Assembly (NCBI RefSeq): GCF_002798405.1 | Contig: NZ_PGGV01000035.1 | Location: forward strand, 1,417-47,900 | From: Glycomyces xiaoerkulensis | Lineage (GTDB): Bacteria > Actinomycetota > Actinomycetes > Mycobacteriales > Micromonosporaceae | Reading direction: 5' to 3' | Length of the DNA stretch: 46,484 nucleotides | Part shown: positions 26,588 to 34,702 of the stretch, one piece after another | Layout of the letters: every line of letters starts with the position of its first letter | Numbering within the stretch: the first letter of the stretch is position 1 | Notes under the pieces: generated by a model | The model's input: only the letters and a program-made list of their open reading frames with translations | What the model was told of the DNA's origin: nothing | The model's database searches: none | Made by a program: the position numbers and the translations under genes

Positions 26588-28191
26588 GCCCGCACCCCCG
26601 CTCGGGAGGCGGCTACCAGACGCAGGTAGGGCTTCATGCGCTCGTAGTCGGCCGGCCCCTCATATCCGGTGTGCCGGTCGGGCCTGACCAGATAGGCGCG
26701 ATCCCCGCCCCGGTAGAGCGGCGCCGCCCGGTGCTCGCGGTCGAGGACGATCCGGACCCGGTCGTCGCCGGCGTTCGCGGCGCGCCAGTCGGACGTGAGC
26801 ACGAGGGTGTCGACCGGGGCCGACCAATCCCGGTCCAGCCGGGACGACAACTCCTCGGCCCGGCGCAGCAGCGGTCCGGCACGCTCACCGGTCAGCACCA
26901 GGGTGTGCCGTTCGGCCGAGACCAGCCCGTGCAGGCGGGCGGTCTCACCGGAGACCCCGTCGAACAGCTCCGGATCGGGCAAGCGCGCGCCCGCGCTCCC
27001 CTCCACGGCTCCGCCGGTGCCGCGGTAGCTGTGGGCCAGCTGCGACAGCCGTCGAGCGGCGAAGGCGCGGGCGGCCCGGCTCCGCCGCAGCGTCCCGAAC
27101 ACGGCGTCGCGCAGGTGCCGTCGCGGGTCGGCCCGCAGGAGCATCGCCTCGGCGCCGAGATGGGTCATGGACACCACCTGCCGCGCCACCCGGTGGCGCT
27201 CGATCTCGTAGGTGTCCAGCAGCGTGAGAGGGGCGCGGCCGGCGCAGACCTCGGCGAGCTTCCACCCGAGATTGACCGCGTCGCCGACGCCCAGGTTCAG
27301 GCCCTGGCCGCCGAACGGGGTGTGGACGTGCCCTGCGTCCCCGGCCAGGAAGACCCGTCCGGCCCGGTAGTGCGGGGCCTGCTTGTGGGCCAGGGAGAAC
27401 GTGGAGAACTGGCCCGCCGACCGGACGGTGCCCTCGATGCCGCTGCGGGACATGGCCTCCTGCGCGTCGGCGAGGCTGGGCTCGGTCGGCTCGCCGCTCG
27501 CGGTGCGGCGCTGGGTGTAGGCGATTCGGTAGGTGCGCGCCCCCGGAAGCGGGAACACCCCGTAGATGCCCTCGGTGTCGGCCGAGAAGGTCATCTCGTT
27601 GCGGGGCAGCGGCCAGTCGATCTCGGCGTCGCACAGCACCCAGGGGTCGGCGTAGGCCGACCCCTCGAACCCGAGCCCGACCAGGTCCCGGACGGTGGAG
27701 TGGACGCCGTCGGCGCCGACGACGTAGTCGGCGGTGACCGTCTCGGCCCCATCGGGCCCCTCCAGCTCGGCCTCGACGCCGCCCGGACGCGCCGAAAGCG
27801 CCCGGAGGACGGTCCGGCGTTCGGGCGCCGCGCCGAGTCGGCCGAGCCGCTCGGTGAGGATCTGTTCGGTGCGGTACTGGGGCAGGTCGATCATGTGCGG
27901 AAAGGCGGTGTCGCCGGTCAGGACGCGGAAGTCGACGCCGAGCCGGTCGCGGTGGCCGGTGCGCAGCCAGAGCACGTCGACGCGCCGGCCCTCGGCGATG
28001 ACCGGGTCGGCGGCGCCGAAGTCGCGGAACTGTTCGAGGGCTCTGGCGTGGAGCGCGGCTGCCTTGGTGAGCCTCTGGGCGTCGCCGTGCTTGTCGATCA
28101 GGCGGAAGTCGACGCCGCGCCGGGCGAGTTCGCAGGCCAGCGTGAGCCCGGTGGGACCGGCGCCGACGATGAGGACCGCAGTATGGGTCAT
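26584..28191 (-). CDS. FAD-dependent aromatic monooxygenase
   Basis: The 535-aa class A flavoprotein hydroxylase has LIVGAGPTGLTLACELAR, GADGVHSTVRDLVGL and FLAGDAGHVHTPFGGQGLN. Its C-terminal thioredoxin-like region is of the PheA/TfdB type. The ATG at 28191 has GAGG seven bases upstream; the GTG at 28197 is less favoured. It is first in a two-gene operon with the MBL hydrolase and is divergent from a TetR regulator. Only general similarity links it to the monooxygenase at 24495. Confidence 0.92.
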   Translation of the reverse strand: MTHTAVLIVGAGPTGLTLACELARRGVDFRLIDKHGDAQRLTKAAALHARALEQFRDFGAADPVIAEGRRVDVLWLRTGHRDRLGVDFRVLTGDTAFPHMIDLPQYRTEQILTERLGRLGAAPERRTVLRALSARPGGVEAELEGPDGAETVTADYVVGADGVHSTVRDLVGLGFEGSAYADPWVLCDAEIDWPLPRNEMTFSADTEGIYGVFPLPGARTYRIAYTQRRTASGEPTEPSLADAQEAMSRSGIEGTVRSAGQFSTFSLAHKQAPHYRAGRVFLAGDAGHVHTPFGGQGLNLGVGDAVNLGWKLAEVCAGRAPLTLLDTYEIERHRVARQVVSMTHLGAEAMLLRADPRRHLRDAVFGTLRRSRAARAFAARRLSQLAHSYRGTGGAVEGSAGARLPDPELFDGVSGETARLHGLVSAERHTLVLTGERAGPLLRRAEELSSRLDRDWSAPVDTLVLTSDWRAANAGDDRVRIVLDREHRAAPLYRGGDRAYLVRPDRHTGYEGPADYERMKPYLRLVAASRAGVRA

Positions 28192-28212
28192 GACCACACC
28201 TCACTAATAGAA

Positions 28213-28278
28213 AACGAATAACCGTTCTTTTTAAAAGCTAGTTCAGCCGCCCGCGCCGGTCAAGAGCGAACATTCGCT
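28213..28278. promoter_or_regulatory. Two candidate TetR operators between divergent genes
   Basis: AGCGAA CA TTCGCT (28265-28278) is a perfect 6+2+6 dyad lying just before a TATGAT (-10-like, 28280-28285) of the tetR gene. AACGAATAACCGTT (28213-28226) is a related, less perfect dyad upstream of the monooxygenase operon, with TATTAG on the opposite strand at 28203-28208 as a possible -10. The arrangement fits one repressor shutting off both directions. Confidence 0.65.
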
Positions 28279-28292
28279 TTATGATCGGATCC

Positions 28293-29138
28293 ATGCCAAG
28301 AGTCTCCGCCGAGTACCTCGCCGCAAGGCGAGACCAGATCCTCGACGCCGCCGCCCGCCGCTTCGCCGCCGCCGGCTTCCACCGCACCTCGATGCAGGAC
28401 ATCATCGACGAGGCGGGCCTGTCGCCCGGCGCGGTCTACCGGTACTTCCGCGCCAAAGACGAGATCATCGAGGCGATCTCGGTCGAGGCGATGGGGCACA
28501 TCGAGTCGGTGGTTCGCGCAGCGCTCGACGGTGACGCGCCCCTCGCGGAACTGATGTCCGGTCTCCCCTCCGCCTTCGAAGCGCTCGGCCGGATCGACGA
28601 ACGCTCCCGACTGGCCGTCCAGGCCTGGAGCGAAGGGCTGCGCAACCGGGCGCTCGCCGAATCGATGGGCGCCGCGCTCGAAGGCGTCCGAGCCGCGCTG
28701 CGGGACAGGATCGCCACCGCGCGGCGCCACGGTGACATCGGCCCCGGCACCGATGCCGACCAGGCCGCCGGGGTCCTCATCGCCGTCCTCCAGGGCTACC
28801 TGCTGCAGCGGGCCTGGAACCCGGATCTCGATCCGGACCGATTCGGCCGGGCGGTCGGCGAACTACTCCGGTGCGGTCGGCCATTACCAAGTGCATCGAT
28901 ATCTGTGAATGAAAACCCATCTGTGAGCAGGCGGGACCCACATAAACTTCCCCGAATACCGCCTGTAGGGTCCCACTCATGTCCAACGATTCAGCCAATA
29001 CGTCCGACTCCGAAACCGACGCCGAGGAGACACCGGAAGAGAACGAAGAAGACCTCGACACCACCGAGGAGGACGATGCGGCTGAGACCGCCCCCGTGGC
29101 CGAAGGCGGATTCGTCTCCGGCGCCCTCGCCTTCGTGA
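28293..29138 (+). CDS. TetR-family regulator with an over-long C terminus
   Basis: The N-terminal helix-turn-helix is clear (ILDAAARRFAAAGFHRTSMQ, AGLSPGAVYRYFRAKDEI), and a ligand domain follows to about residue 200. The frame then runs on for about 80 basic, Pro/Arg/Thr-rich residues that overlap the next gene by 160 bp in another frame. Family members are about 190-210 aa, so a stop or frame was probably lost late in the gene. The ATG at 28293 sits about 7 bp after TATGAT, which suggests a leaderless transcript; an ATG at 28281 is the alternative. It probably represses the divergent monooxygenase-MBL operon. Confidence 0.82.
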   Translation: MPRVSAEYLAARRDQILDAAARRFAAAGFHRTSMQDIIDEAGLSPGAVYRYFRAKDEIIEAISVEAMGHIESVVRAALDGDAPLAELMSGLPSAFEALGRIDERSRLAVQAWSEGLRNRALAESMGAALEGVRAALRDRIATARRHGDIGPGTDADQAAGVLIAVLQGYLLQRAWNPDLDPDRFGRAVGELLRCGRPLPSASISVNENPSVSRRDPHKLPRIPPVGSHSCPTIQPIRPTPKPTPRRHRKRTKKTSTPPRRTMRLRPPPWPKADSSPAPSPS

Positions 29139-29506
29139 GCGCCGCCCTCGGGCTCGTATCCCTCACCGGCACGTCCATCGCCGACAAGCTCCACGCCCGC
29201 CGGGAGATCATCGGGCAGATCGACTCCAGCAGCGGCGCCGACGTAGACCAGATGGAGCTCTTCTACGGCGCGCCGTGGAGCACCGTCGCGTTCACCAATG
29301 GTGCATTCGGACTGCTCGCCATGCTCCTCGGCGGAGGAGTGCTGCTGGTGCTGTGGGGCCTGTCAGTCGACACGCGGCCCTGGGTGAAGGCACTCGCGCT
29401 GGGCGGCGTCATTCTGGGCGGCATCGGCCTGCTCATCGCCGTCGGCATGAACCTCGACCTGTTCGCCGACCAGCCGGTGATCCCGACCGCACCGACCGGC
29501 GGCTGA
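28979..29506 (+). CDS. Membrane protein with acidic N-terminal tail, function unknown
   Basis: The 175-aa protein has about 38 residues rich in Asp, Glu, Ser and Thr. A hydrophobic helix (about 45-63), a hydrophilic loop and two more helices (about 105-127 and 135-158) follow. It resembles small uncharacterised actinomycete membrane proteins; no family motif is recognised. It overlaps the extended end of the TetR frame. A 7-bp dyad (GGGACCC/GGGTCCC, 28933-28974) precedes it. Confidence 0.7.
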   Translation: MSNDSANTSDSETDAEETPEENEEDLDTTEEDDAAETAPVAEGGFVSGALAFVSAALGLVSLTGTSIADKLHARREIIGQIDSSSGADVDQMELFYGAPWSTVAFTNGAFGLLAMLLGGGVLLVLWGLSVDTRPWVKALALGGVILGGIGLLIAVGMNLDLFADQPVIPTAPTGG

Positions 29507-30013
29507 GCCTGCCGACCGGACGGATGGAACACGGCCTGACCCGGGCGATCGCCACCCGACGTGACAGGACGTCACGACCCGACGAGCGGTGGGTACCACC
29601 GCCCGGCGTCTCGGGGCCGAAGCATCCCTTATGGACTCCCATAGCGAAAGATGTTCGCTCACCTGCGGATATACGGATACCCAATTCGTTGTTCCGTTGG
29701 TGGGCGAGCACCTTTCCGGATGCCGGACTCGGGTGTCGCTGCCTCGACGCCGAGAGGAGTCGCGGTGCCGTACATGTGCCGCCGCCACCTCACGCGGCAC
29801 GAGGACGAGGGGATGACGAGCCGGCTCGCCGCCCTCGGCCAAGGCGAGGGGATCGAGGGAGTGTCCCGCCGCCCGAGTCCGCCCTTGAGCCGCACGGCCC
29901 GAACTCGGATCGACCGCCACCTACTTGAAGCCGGAGGACCCGACCTCGCGCCCGAGTGCCCGGCTCCCGCTGTGCCAAGGCGCATCTACATGAGTTAACC
30001 AATATAAGATATT
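29507..30013. other. Gene-free stretch with hairpins and a possible IS1380 leader remnant
   Basis: No convincing gene is seen. A perfect hairpin CGTGAC, AGGAC, GTCACG (29560-29576) may terminate the membrane-protein transcript. At 29632-29719 the sequence shares TGGACTCCCAT and TCACCTGCG, plus an equivalent pair of complementary arms, with the leader of the deleted IS1380 element at 42608-42693. Short frames on both strands here have no family features. Confidence 0.5.
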
Positions 30014-30023
30014 ACATATATGT
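30014..30023. promoter_or_regulatory. Candidate PadR operator
   Basis: ACATATATGT is a perfect 10-bp palindrome in an AT-rich patch 17 bp before the padR start, in an otherwise GC-rich sequence. PadR proteins typically bind AT-rich ATGT/ACAT dyads, so autoregulation is likely. Confidence 0.55.
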
Positions 30024-30039
30024 GTGCTAGCATCTATTC

Positions 30040-30570
30040 ATGTCGCTTAGGCACGCCATCCTCGGCATCCTGTCCATCCAGCCCATGAGCGGCTACGACC
30101 TGAAGAAGACCATCGACGAGAGCGTCGGGCACTTCTGGACGGCGGACCAGTCGCAGGTGTACCGCACCCTCACAGGCCTCGTGAATGACGGCCTGGCATC
30201 CCGCCGCACCGTGGCGCAAACCGAGCGCCCCAACATGCATCTGCATAGCGTGACCGATCGGGGCCTGTCCGAGCTGGACGAGTGGCTCGCGTCGCCGCTG
30301 CAGGCGCCGCCTTCGCGCGAACCTTTCCTGGCGCGCCTGTTCTTCGCGGACAGGTTGCCGGTGGAGGCGATACGGGAACTCCTGGACGCCCGCCGGCGGG
30401 AAGTGAACGAGCAGCTCGCGGCGTTGGAGGCGATCGCCGTTCCCGAGAACGGTGCGGATCTCGGGCATGTGCTGCGGCTGGCCACGCTCGCCAACGGCAT
30501 CGCTCACGCCAAGACCGAGCTCGAGTGGCTCGACGCCACCGAACGAGGACTGGAACGGAGCACGCCATGA
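30040..30570 (+). CDS. PadR-family transcriptional regulator
   Basis: The 176-aa protein starts with the PadR winged helix (LRHAILGILSIQPMSGYDLK, FWTADQSQVYRTLTGLVNDG) and has a helical C-terminal dimerisation domain (PFLARLFFADRLPVEAIREL). Its TGA overlaps the ATG of the serine hydrolase gene by 4 bp, so it co-transcribes with and probably represses that gene and itself. Confidence 0.93.
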   Translation: MSLRHAILGILSIQPMSGYDLKKTIDESVGHFWTADQSQVYRTLTGLVNDGLASRRTVAQTERPNMHLHSVTDRGLSELDEWLASPLQAPPSREPFLARLFFADRLPVEAIRELLDARRREVNEQLAALEAIAVPENGADLGHVLRLATLANGIAHAKTELEWLDATERGLERSTP

Positions 30571-31622
30571 GCCCGTCCCTTTCAGCCAAACTCGATCGCA
30601 TCGCAACCCGATATGCGGCCAAGCCCGCGGTGTCGGCGATGAGTCTCGCCATCGAACAGCCGTCCACCGGATTCACCTGGCGTTACGGAGACACCGGTCG
30701 GCCGTACTTCGTCGCCAGCATCACCAAGCTGTACACAACCGCGATGATCATGCAGCTTCGCGACGAGGAGGCTCTGACACTCGACACACGCGTCGCGGAC
30801 CTGCTCGGTGAGGACACGATGCGGGGGCTGAACACCCACGGCGGCCACGATCACGGCACGGCGATCACGGTGCGCGAACTGCTGGCGCAGACCTCCGGGA
30901 TACCGGACTATTTCGAGCAGCAGCACCCTGACGGCACCACCTTCTTGGATGACATGCTTCGCGCCGATGACGCCTGGACCCTGGATGACCTCCTTGAAAG
31001 GGCGAGGCGCTTGCCGAGCGGGTTCGCCCCCTCGACACCCGGTAAGGCGCAATACTGCGACACCAATTACCAGTTGCTCGGACGCGTCATCGAGGTGGTC
31101 GGCACCGGTAGCTATCACCACGCCATCCGCAATCGGATCATCGAACCATTCGGCTTGCGCGACACCTGGCTGTTCACCCCGCACACGCTGGATCGCTACG
31201 GCGAGGTCGCAACCATCCGGCACGGCCGTGCGCCGATGCACATCCCCAAATCGATCGCGTCGTTCCCTCCGGACGGCGCGGTGGTATCGACAGCGGGCGA
31301 CCAGCTGAGGTTTCTCCGCGCCTTCATCGGGGGCGAGCTGTTCCCCGCGAAGTACCTGGCCGAGATGACCGCGCGATGGAACCCGGTGTTCTCACGCTTC
31401 GACCCCATCGAATACGGAACCGGGATCATGCGGTTCCGTCTGCCCCGTTGGCAGTCGCCGTTCACTTCGGTCCCGACGATGATCGGCCACTCCGGCGCCT
31501 TCGGGAGCGTGCTTTTCCACATTCCTGAACGCGATCTCTACATAGCCGGGACCGTCAATCAGATGCGCCCCCGCAGGCTTCCGTATCCTCTCCTGCTGCG
31601 GCTGGTCGCTCAACTGCGTTGA
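30567..31622 (+). CDS. Serine hydrolase (class C beta-lactamase/esterase family)
   Basis: The 351-aa protein has the SxxK nucleophile motif ASITKLY (Ser51, Lys54). The second element is QYCDTNYQLLG in place of the usual YxN, and HSGAFG replaces the KTG box. It has no signal peptide, so it is an intracellular esterase/peptidase-like member rather than a secreted beta-lactamase. Expression is coupled to padR. Confidence 0.88.
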   Translation: MSPSLSAKLDRIATRYAAKPAVSAMSLAIEQPSTGFTWRYGDTGRPYFVASITKLYTTAMIMQLRDEEALTLDTRVADLLGEDTMRGLNTHGGHDHGTAITVRELLAQTSGIPDYFEQQHPDGTTFLDDMLRADDAWTLDDLLERARRLPSGFAPSTPGKAQYCDTNYQLLGRVIEVVGTGSYHHAIRNRIIEPFGLRDTWLFTPHTLDRYGEVATIRHGRAPMHIPKSIASFPPDGAVVSTAGDQLRFLRAFIGGELFPAKYLAEMTARWNPVFSRFDPIEYGTGIMRFRLPRWQSPFTSVPTMIGHSGAFGSVLFHIPERDLYIAGTVNQMRPRRLPYPLLLRLVAQLR

Positions 31623-31888
31623 ACGGTGACAACGAAGTCCGCAACCGGATTCCCGACCGAGGCCGCTTATGACCGAGACTGTTGCGAGTTCGGTGCAGCT
31701 ATCAGCCCGTACCGGGTCACCTGACCGACGTGCCCGGATTCCTCGTCCGACCCGTATTGCCGGCTTGTCGCCTCGGCCCCGGAGCAGGCGTCGAGACCCC
31801 AGCGGGATGGGGAAGGCCTCATCTTGCCGGTGTGAACGCTGAGCCGAGTCGGGGGCAGGGTCGCGATCGTCATCCGACAAGACCCGAC

Positions 31889-31916
31889 TTGACGCATACC
31901 CATATGGGTATATGAT
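31889..31916 (+). promoter_or_regulatory. Promoter with operator filling the -35/-10 spacer
   Basis: TTGACG (31889-31894) and TATGAT (31911-31916) are 16 bp apart. A perfect 16-bp palindrome, ATACCCATATGGGTAT (31896-31911), occupies the spacer. The ATG at 31924 is about 7 bp past the -10, so the transcript is probably leaderless. The ArsR protein encoded just downstream is the obvious repressor. The 266 bp upstream (31623-31888) contain nothing recognisable. Confidence 0.8.
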
Positions 31917-31923
31917 AGTTGCC

Positions 31924-32265
31924 ATGGCACGAGCAGCGACGACGTCGGACGTTTTCAACGCGATCGCAGAGCCGCGGCGTCGGGAGATCCTGGTGCTGCT
32001 GCGGGCGGGTGAGCGGCCGGTGGTCGAGCTGGCCCGAGAGCTGGGGCTGCCCCAGCCGGGGGCGTCCAAACACCTGCGGGTGCTCCGAGAGGTCGGGCTG
32101 GTGCATGACCGCAAGGCAGGCAAGCAACGCCTGTACGGTCTCGACGCGCGTGGCCTGCGAGCGGTTCACGAGTGGACCGGCGGGTTCGAGCGGTTCTGGA
32201 ACGAGAGTTTCGATCGGCTGGACGCATACGTGCAGGATTTGAAGCAGGCGAGGCAGGAGGAGTAG
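31924..32265 (+). CDS. ArsR-family transcriptional regulator
   Basis: The 113-aa winged-helix protein contains AEPRRREILVLLRAGERPVV, ARELGLPQPGASKHLRVLRE and VHDRKAGKQRLYGL. It lacks the metal-binding Cys motif of classic ArsR. This type usually sits before SRPBCC/AHSA1 genes, as here (3 bp to the next start). Start 31924 fits the leaderless promoter; an ATG at 31912 is alternative. It probably represses its own three-gene operon. Confidence 0.92.
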   Translation: MARAATTSDVFNAIAEPRRREILVLLRAGERPVVELARELGLPQPGASKHLRVLREVGLVHDRKAGKQRLYGLDARGLRAVHEWTGGFERFWNESFDRLDAYVQDLKQARQEE

Positions 32266-32268
32266 CCG

Positions 32269-32775
32269 ATGAGTGCGACGGGACGAGGGGAGTCGGGGCC
32301 CTCGGCGACGGCTGACCGCGAGATCGTCATCACGCGGGTCGTCGATGCCCCACGGGAGCTGGTGTTCGAGGCGTTCACCGAGGTGCGGCACCTGTCGCGG
32401 TGGTGGGGGCCGGAGGGGTTCACCACGACCACGCGGTCGTTCGAGTTCCGCGTCGGCGGGGAGTGGGACTTCGTGATGCACGGCCCGGACGGGACGGACT
32501 ACAACGAGTGGATCACCTGGACCGAGCTCGCCCCGCCGGAGCGGATCGCGCTACTGCACGGTGAGTTCCGCGGCGACCCGAACGCCTTCGAGTCGGTCCT
32601 GACGTTCGAGCCCGACGGTTCGGCGACCCGGATCGAGATGCGCACGGTGTTCGGCACCAAGGAACTGCGCGACGAGGCGGTCGAGAAGTACCACGCGATC
32701 GAGGGCGGCCGGCAGACCCTGGGCAACCTGGCCTCCTACGTGACCGAGATCGTTCGGAAGGGAGCGGAGGACTGA
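32269..32775 (+). CDS. SRPBCC/AHSA1-family protein
   Basis: The 168-aa helix-grip protein has REIVITRVVDAPRELVFEAF, LSRWWGPEGFTTTT and a C-terminal amphipathic helix (GGRQTLGNLASYV). These proteins are thought to bind hydrophobic ligands. It is the middle gene of the ArsR operon, 3 bp after arsR and overlapping the reductase gene start by 1 bp. Confidence 0.92.
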   Translation: MSATGRGESGPSATADREIVITRVVDAPRELVFEAFTEVRHLSRWWGPEGFTTTTRSFEFRVGGEWDFVMHGPDGTDYNEWITWTELAPPERIALLHGEFRGDPNAFESVLTFEPDGSATRIEMRTVFGTKELRDEAVEKYHAIEGGRQTLGNLASYVTEIVRKGAED

Positions 32776-33395
32776 TGGCCGGGAAGGTGTTCTTTAGCGT
32801 GTCGATGTCCCTGGACGGGTTCATCGCACCCGAGTCCATCGAGGACTTGATGGGGCGGCAGTGGATGGAGCTGCAGCAGTGGCTCTTCCCGCAGCGGTTC
32901 CTCAGAGAGAACCTCAAGCTGGGCGAGGGCGGCGAGGAGGGGCGCGACAACGACATCGTGCGGGAGACGTTCGAGCGCACCGGCGCCAGCGTGATGGGCA
33001 AGCGCATGTTCGACGCCGGCGAGCATGCGTGGCCGGAGGAAGCGCCGTTCCACACGCCGGTGTTCGTCGTGACACACGGGCAGCGCGACCGGTGGGAGCG
33101 GCCGGGCGGAACCGTCTTCCACTTCGTCAACGACGGCATCGAGTCCGCGCTCGACCAGGCCCGGGAGGCCGCCGGGGACCGCGATGTCCGGATCGCCGGC
33201 GGCGGCGCGACGATCCTGCAGTATGTGAACGCCGGCCTGATCGACGAGTTCTCGATCGCGCTGTCACCGGTGCTGTTCGGCACCGGCGTCCGCCTGTTCG
33301 AGGGCGTGGACGCCGATCGCGTGGCACTGGAGCCGGTCGGCGCCGAACCATCCCCGAGAGTGACGCACCTGACCTACGCCGTCCGGGAGCGGTAG
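32775..33395 (+). CDS. Dihydrofolate-reductase-family (RibD C-terminal-like) protein
   Basis: The 206-aa protein opens KVFFSVSMSLDGFIAPESIE and has ASVMGKRMFDAGE, PVFVVTH, DVRIAGGGATILQYVNAGLI and LFGTGVRLFEG, which match the RibD_C/DHFR-like reductase family. It should bind NADPH; the substrate is unknown. It is the last gene of the ArsR operon. Confidence 0.92.
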   Translation: MAGKVFFSVSMSLDGFIAPESIEDLMGRQWMELQQWLFPQRFLRENLKLGEGGEEGRDNDIVRETFERTGASVMGKRMFDAGEHAWPEEAPFHTPVFVVTHGQRDRWERPGGTVFHFVNDGIESALDQAREAAGDRDVRIAGGGATILQYVNAGLIDEFSIALSPVLFGTGVRLFEGVDADRVALEPVGAEPSPRVTHLTYAVRER

Positions 33396-33537
33396 AGGCA
33401 CGGTGGGCGAGAAGAAGCCGGAGCAATGCGCGCCGCGCCGTCCCCGGCGCAATTGTGAACGGACTCGTAGCCGACTCACCCGCCGAGCACAGTGAGCCTG
33501 TTGCGACCCGGCAAGGGCTGTCGGCGAGACTGGGCAC

Positions 33538-34305
33538 ATGTGGAGCGACCTGGCCCAGCGGGCCGAGGCGGTGATCACGCGAAAGGCCGAGCTCGACTTC
33601 ACGGCCGTTGCCGGTGTGGATCCGAGCGCGGCGTTTCGCCGGTTCGGGGCGTCGGTGGCGACTCGTCTCCCGGTGCTTCCGCAGCGCGTGCCGTACAACA
33701 AGGTGCGCGGGTATCGGTCGGCGGATCACCGGATGTTCGATGAGGTCATCGGGTTCTATGCCGACACCGACGTGCGACCGGCCCTTGAGGTGTGGGCGGG
33801 CGATGCCACGACCGGGTTGCACCGCGCGCTCCTAGACGCCGGCCTGGCACCGGCGGCACCCACCGTCACCTTGCATGCGCGGCCTGCTCCAGCAGCCCCC
33901 GGCTCAGCGGTGGTGGTCCAGGAGGTGGGGTTGGGCGATGAACGGTACTTGGACGTCTTGTACGGCGGCTATGAAGCGCTTGCAAGCGAGGTGACCTTCC
34001 GGAAGGTGCTCGCGATCGAGCATGCCACGCCAGGGCTGCGGCGATATGTGGCCCTGGTCGACGGCCATCCGGCAGCGGCGGGGGCGCTGTTCACGCACGG
34101 CGGTGTGAGCTATTTTGCCGGGGCGGCGACCTTGCCGGACTTCCGAAGGCGGGGCTGCCAAGCCGCGCTCATCAACCGGCGCCTGGCCGACGCGCGCGAG
34201 GAGAGTGATCTCGTTGTGGTCACCGCCGCCTATGCCTCGCCCAGCCATGACAACCTCGCTCGCCATGGGTTCGGGATAACGCACACTCGCACCGTTTGGC
34301 GGTGA
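33538..34305 (+). CDS. GNAT-family N-acetyltransferase
   Basis: The 255-aa protein has a variable N-terminal half and a C-terminal GNAT domain. That domain has the acetyl-CoA loop ATLPDFRRRGCQAALI (the R/Q-x-x-G-x-A/G motif) and the later SHDNLARHGFGITHT motif B region. The acceptor is unknown. No Shine-Dalgarno sequence is obvious at the ATG. It ends 8 bp from an IS5-type fragment. Confidence 0.88.
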   Translation: MWSDLAQRAEAVITRKAELDFTAVAGVDPSAAFRRFGASVATRLPVLPQRVPYNKVRGYRSADHRMFDEVIGFYADTDVRPALEVWAGDATTGLHRALLDAGLAPAAPTVTLHARPAPAAPGSAVVVQEVGLGDERYLDVLYGGYEALASEVTFRKVLAIEHATPGLRRYVALVDGHPAAAGALFTHGGVSYFAGAATLPDFRRRGCQAALINRRLADAREESDLVVVTAAYASPSHDNLARHGFGITHTRTVWR

Positions 34306-34312
34306 GACCGGC

Positions 34313-34702
34313 TTATCGAGCACGGCGGTCGAAGTCGTTGCGGACCAGGACGGCTCGATCCGGTTGTGGTCGATGTGGACCAGGGGGCCGTCGAGGATTA
34401 CGAAGGCCCATCTGGGCGCTTCGTGTGCTGCAGGGCGGCGCGGATGCCGGGGCGCGGGCGGCGAACAGGTCGATGGTCACGCGAGTGCGCCGCCATGCGG
34501 TGGCGGCCGAGATGCCGAAGCGGGCCGCGAGGTCGCGCAGTGCCTCGGCCTTGCGCAGGTAGGCGGGGGCGAGCAGGGTCTGGGTGCCGTGGTCGAGGGC
34601 TCGCCGTCGGGAGCCGATGGTCTTGCGGTGGGTGCGGATGAGTCGGGCAACTCGGTTGAGGGTCGAGCCGGACGGCGGGAGGAAGGCAGGGCAGAACCGC
34701 AA
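34313..34702 (-). pseudogene. IS5-type transposase, N-terminal fragment
   Basis: The frame opens like actinomycete IS5-group transposases (SRRRALDHGTQTLLAPAYLR, then LRDLAARFGISAATAWRR). Similarity ends after AARAP, where the DDE catalytic part should begin, so the element is truncated on its left side next to the GNAT gene. The element's outer end probably lies near 34,790-34,800, inside the antiporter's reading frame. Confidence 0.75.

Noticed and set aside
29651..29998. Frames on both strands in the gap before padR
   Set aside because: Low-complexity translations with no recognisable domain; the region contains an IS1380-like remnant instead.
31914..31930. TAGTTGCCATGG near the arsR start resembles the MarR boxes at 24 kb
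   Set aside because: Only the left half matches and it coincides with the start codon; probably chance.
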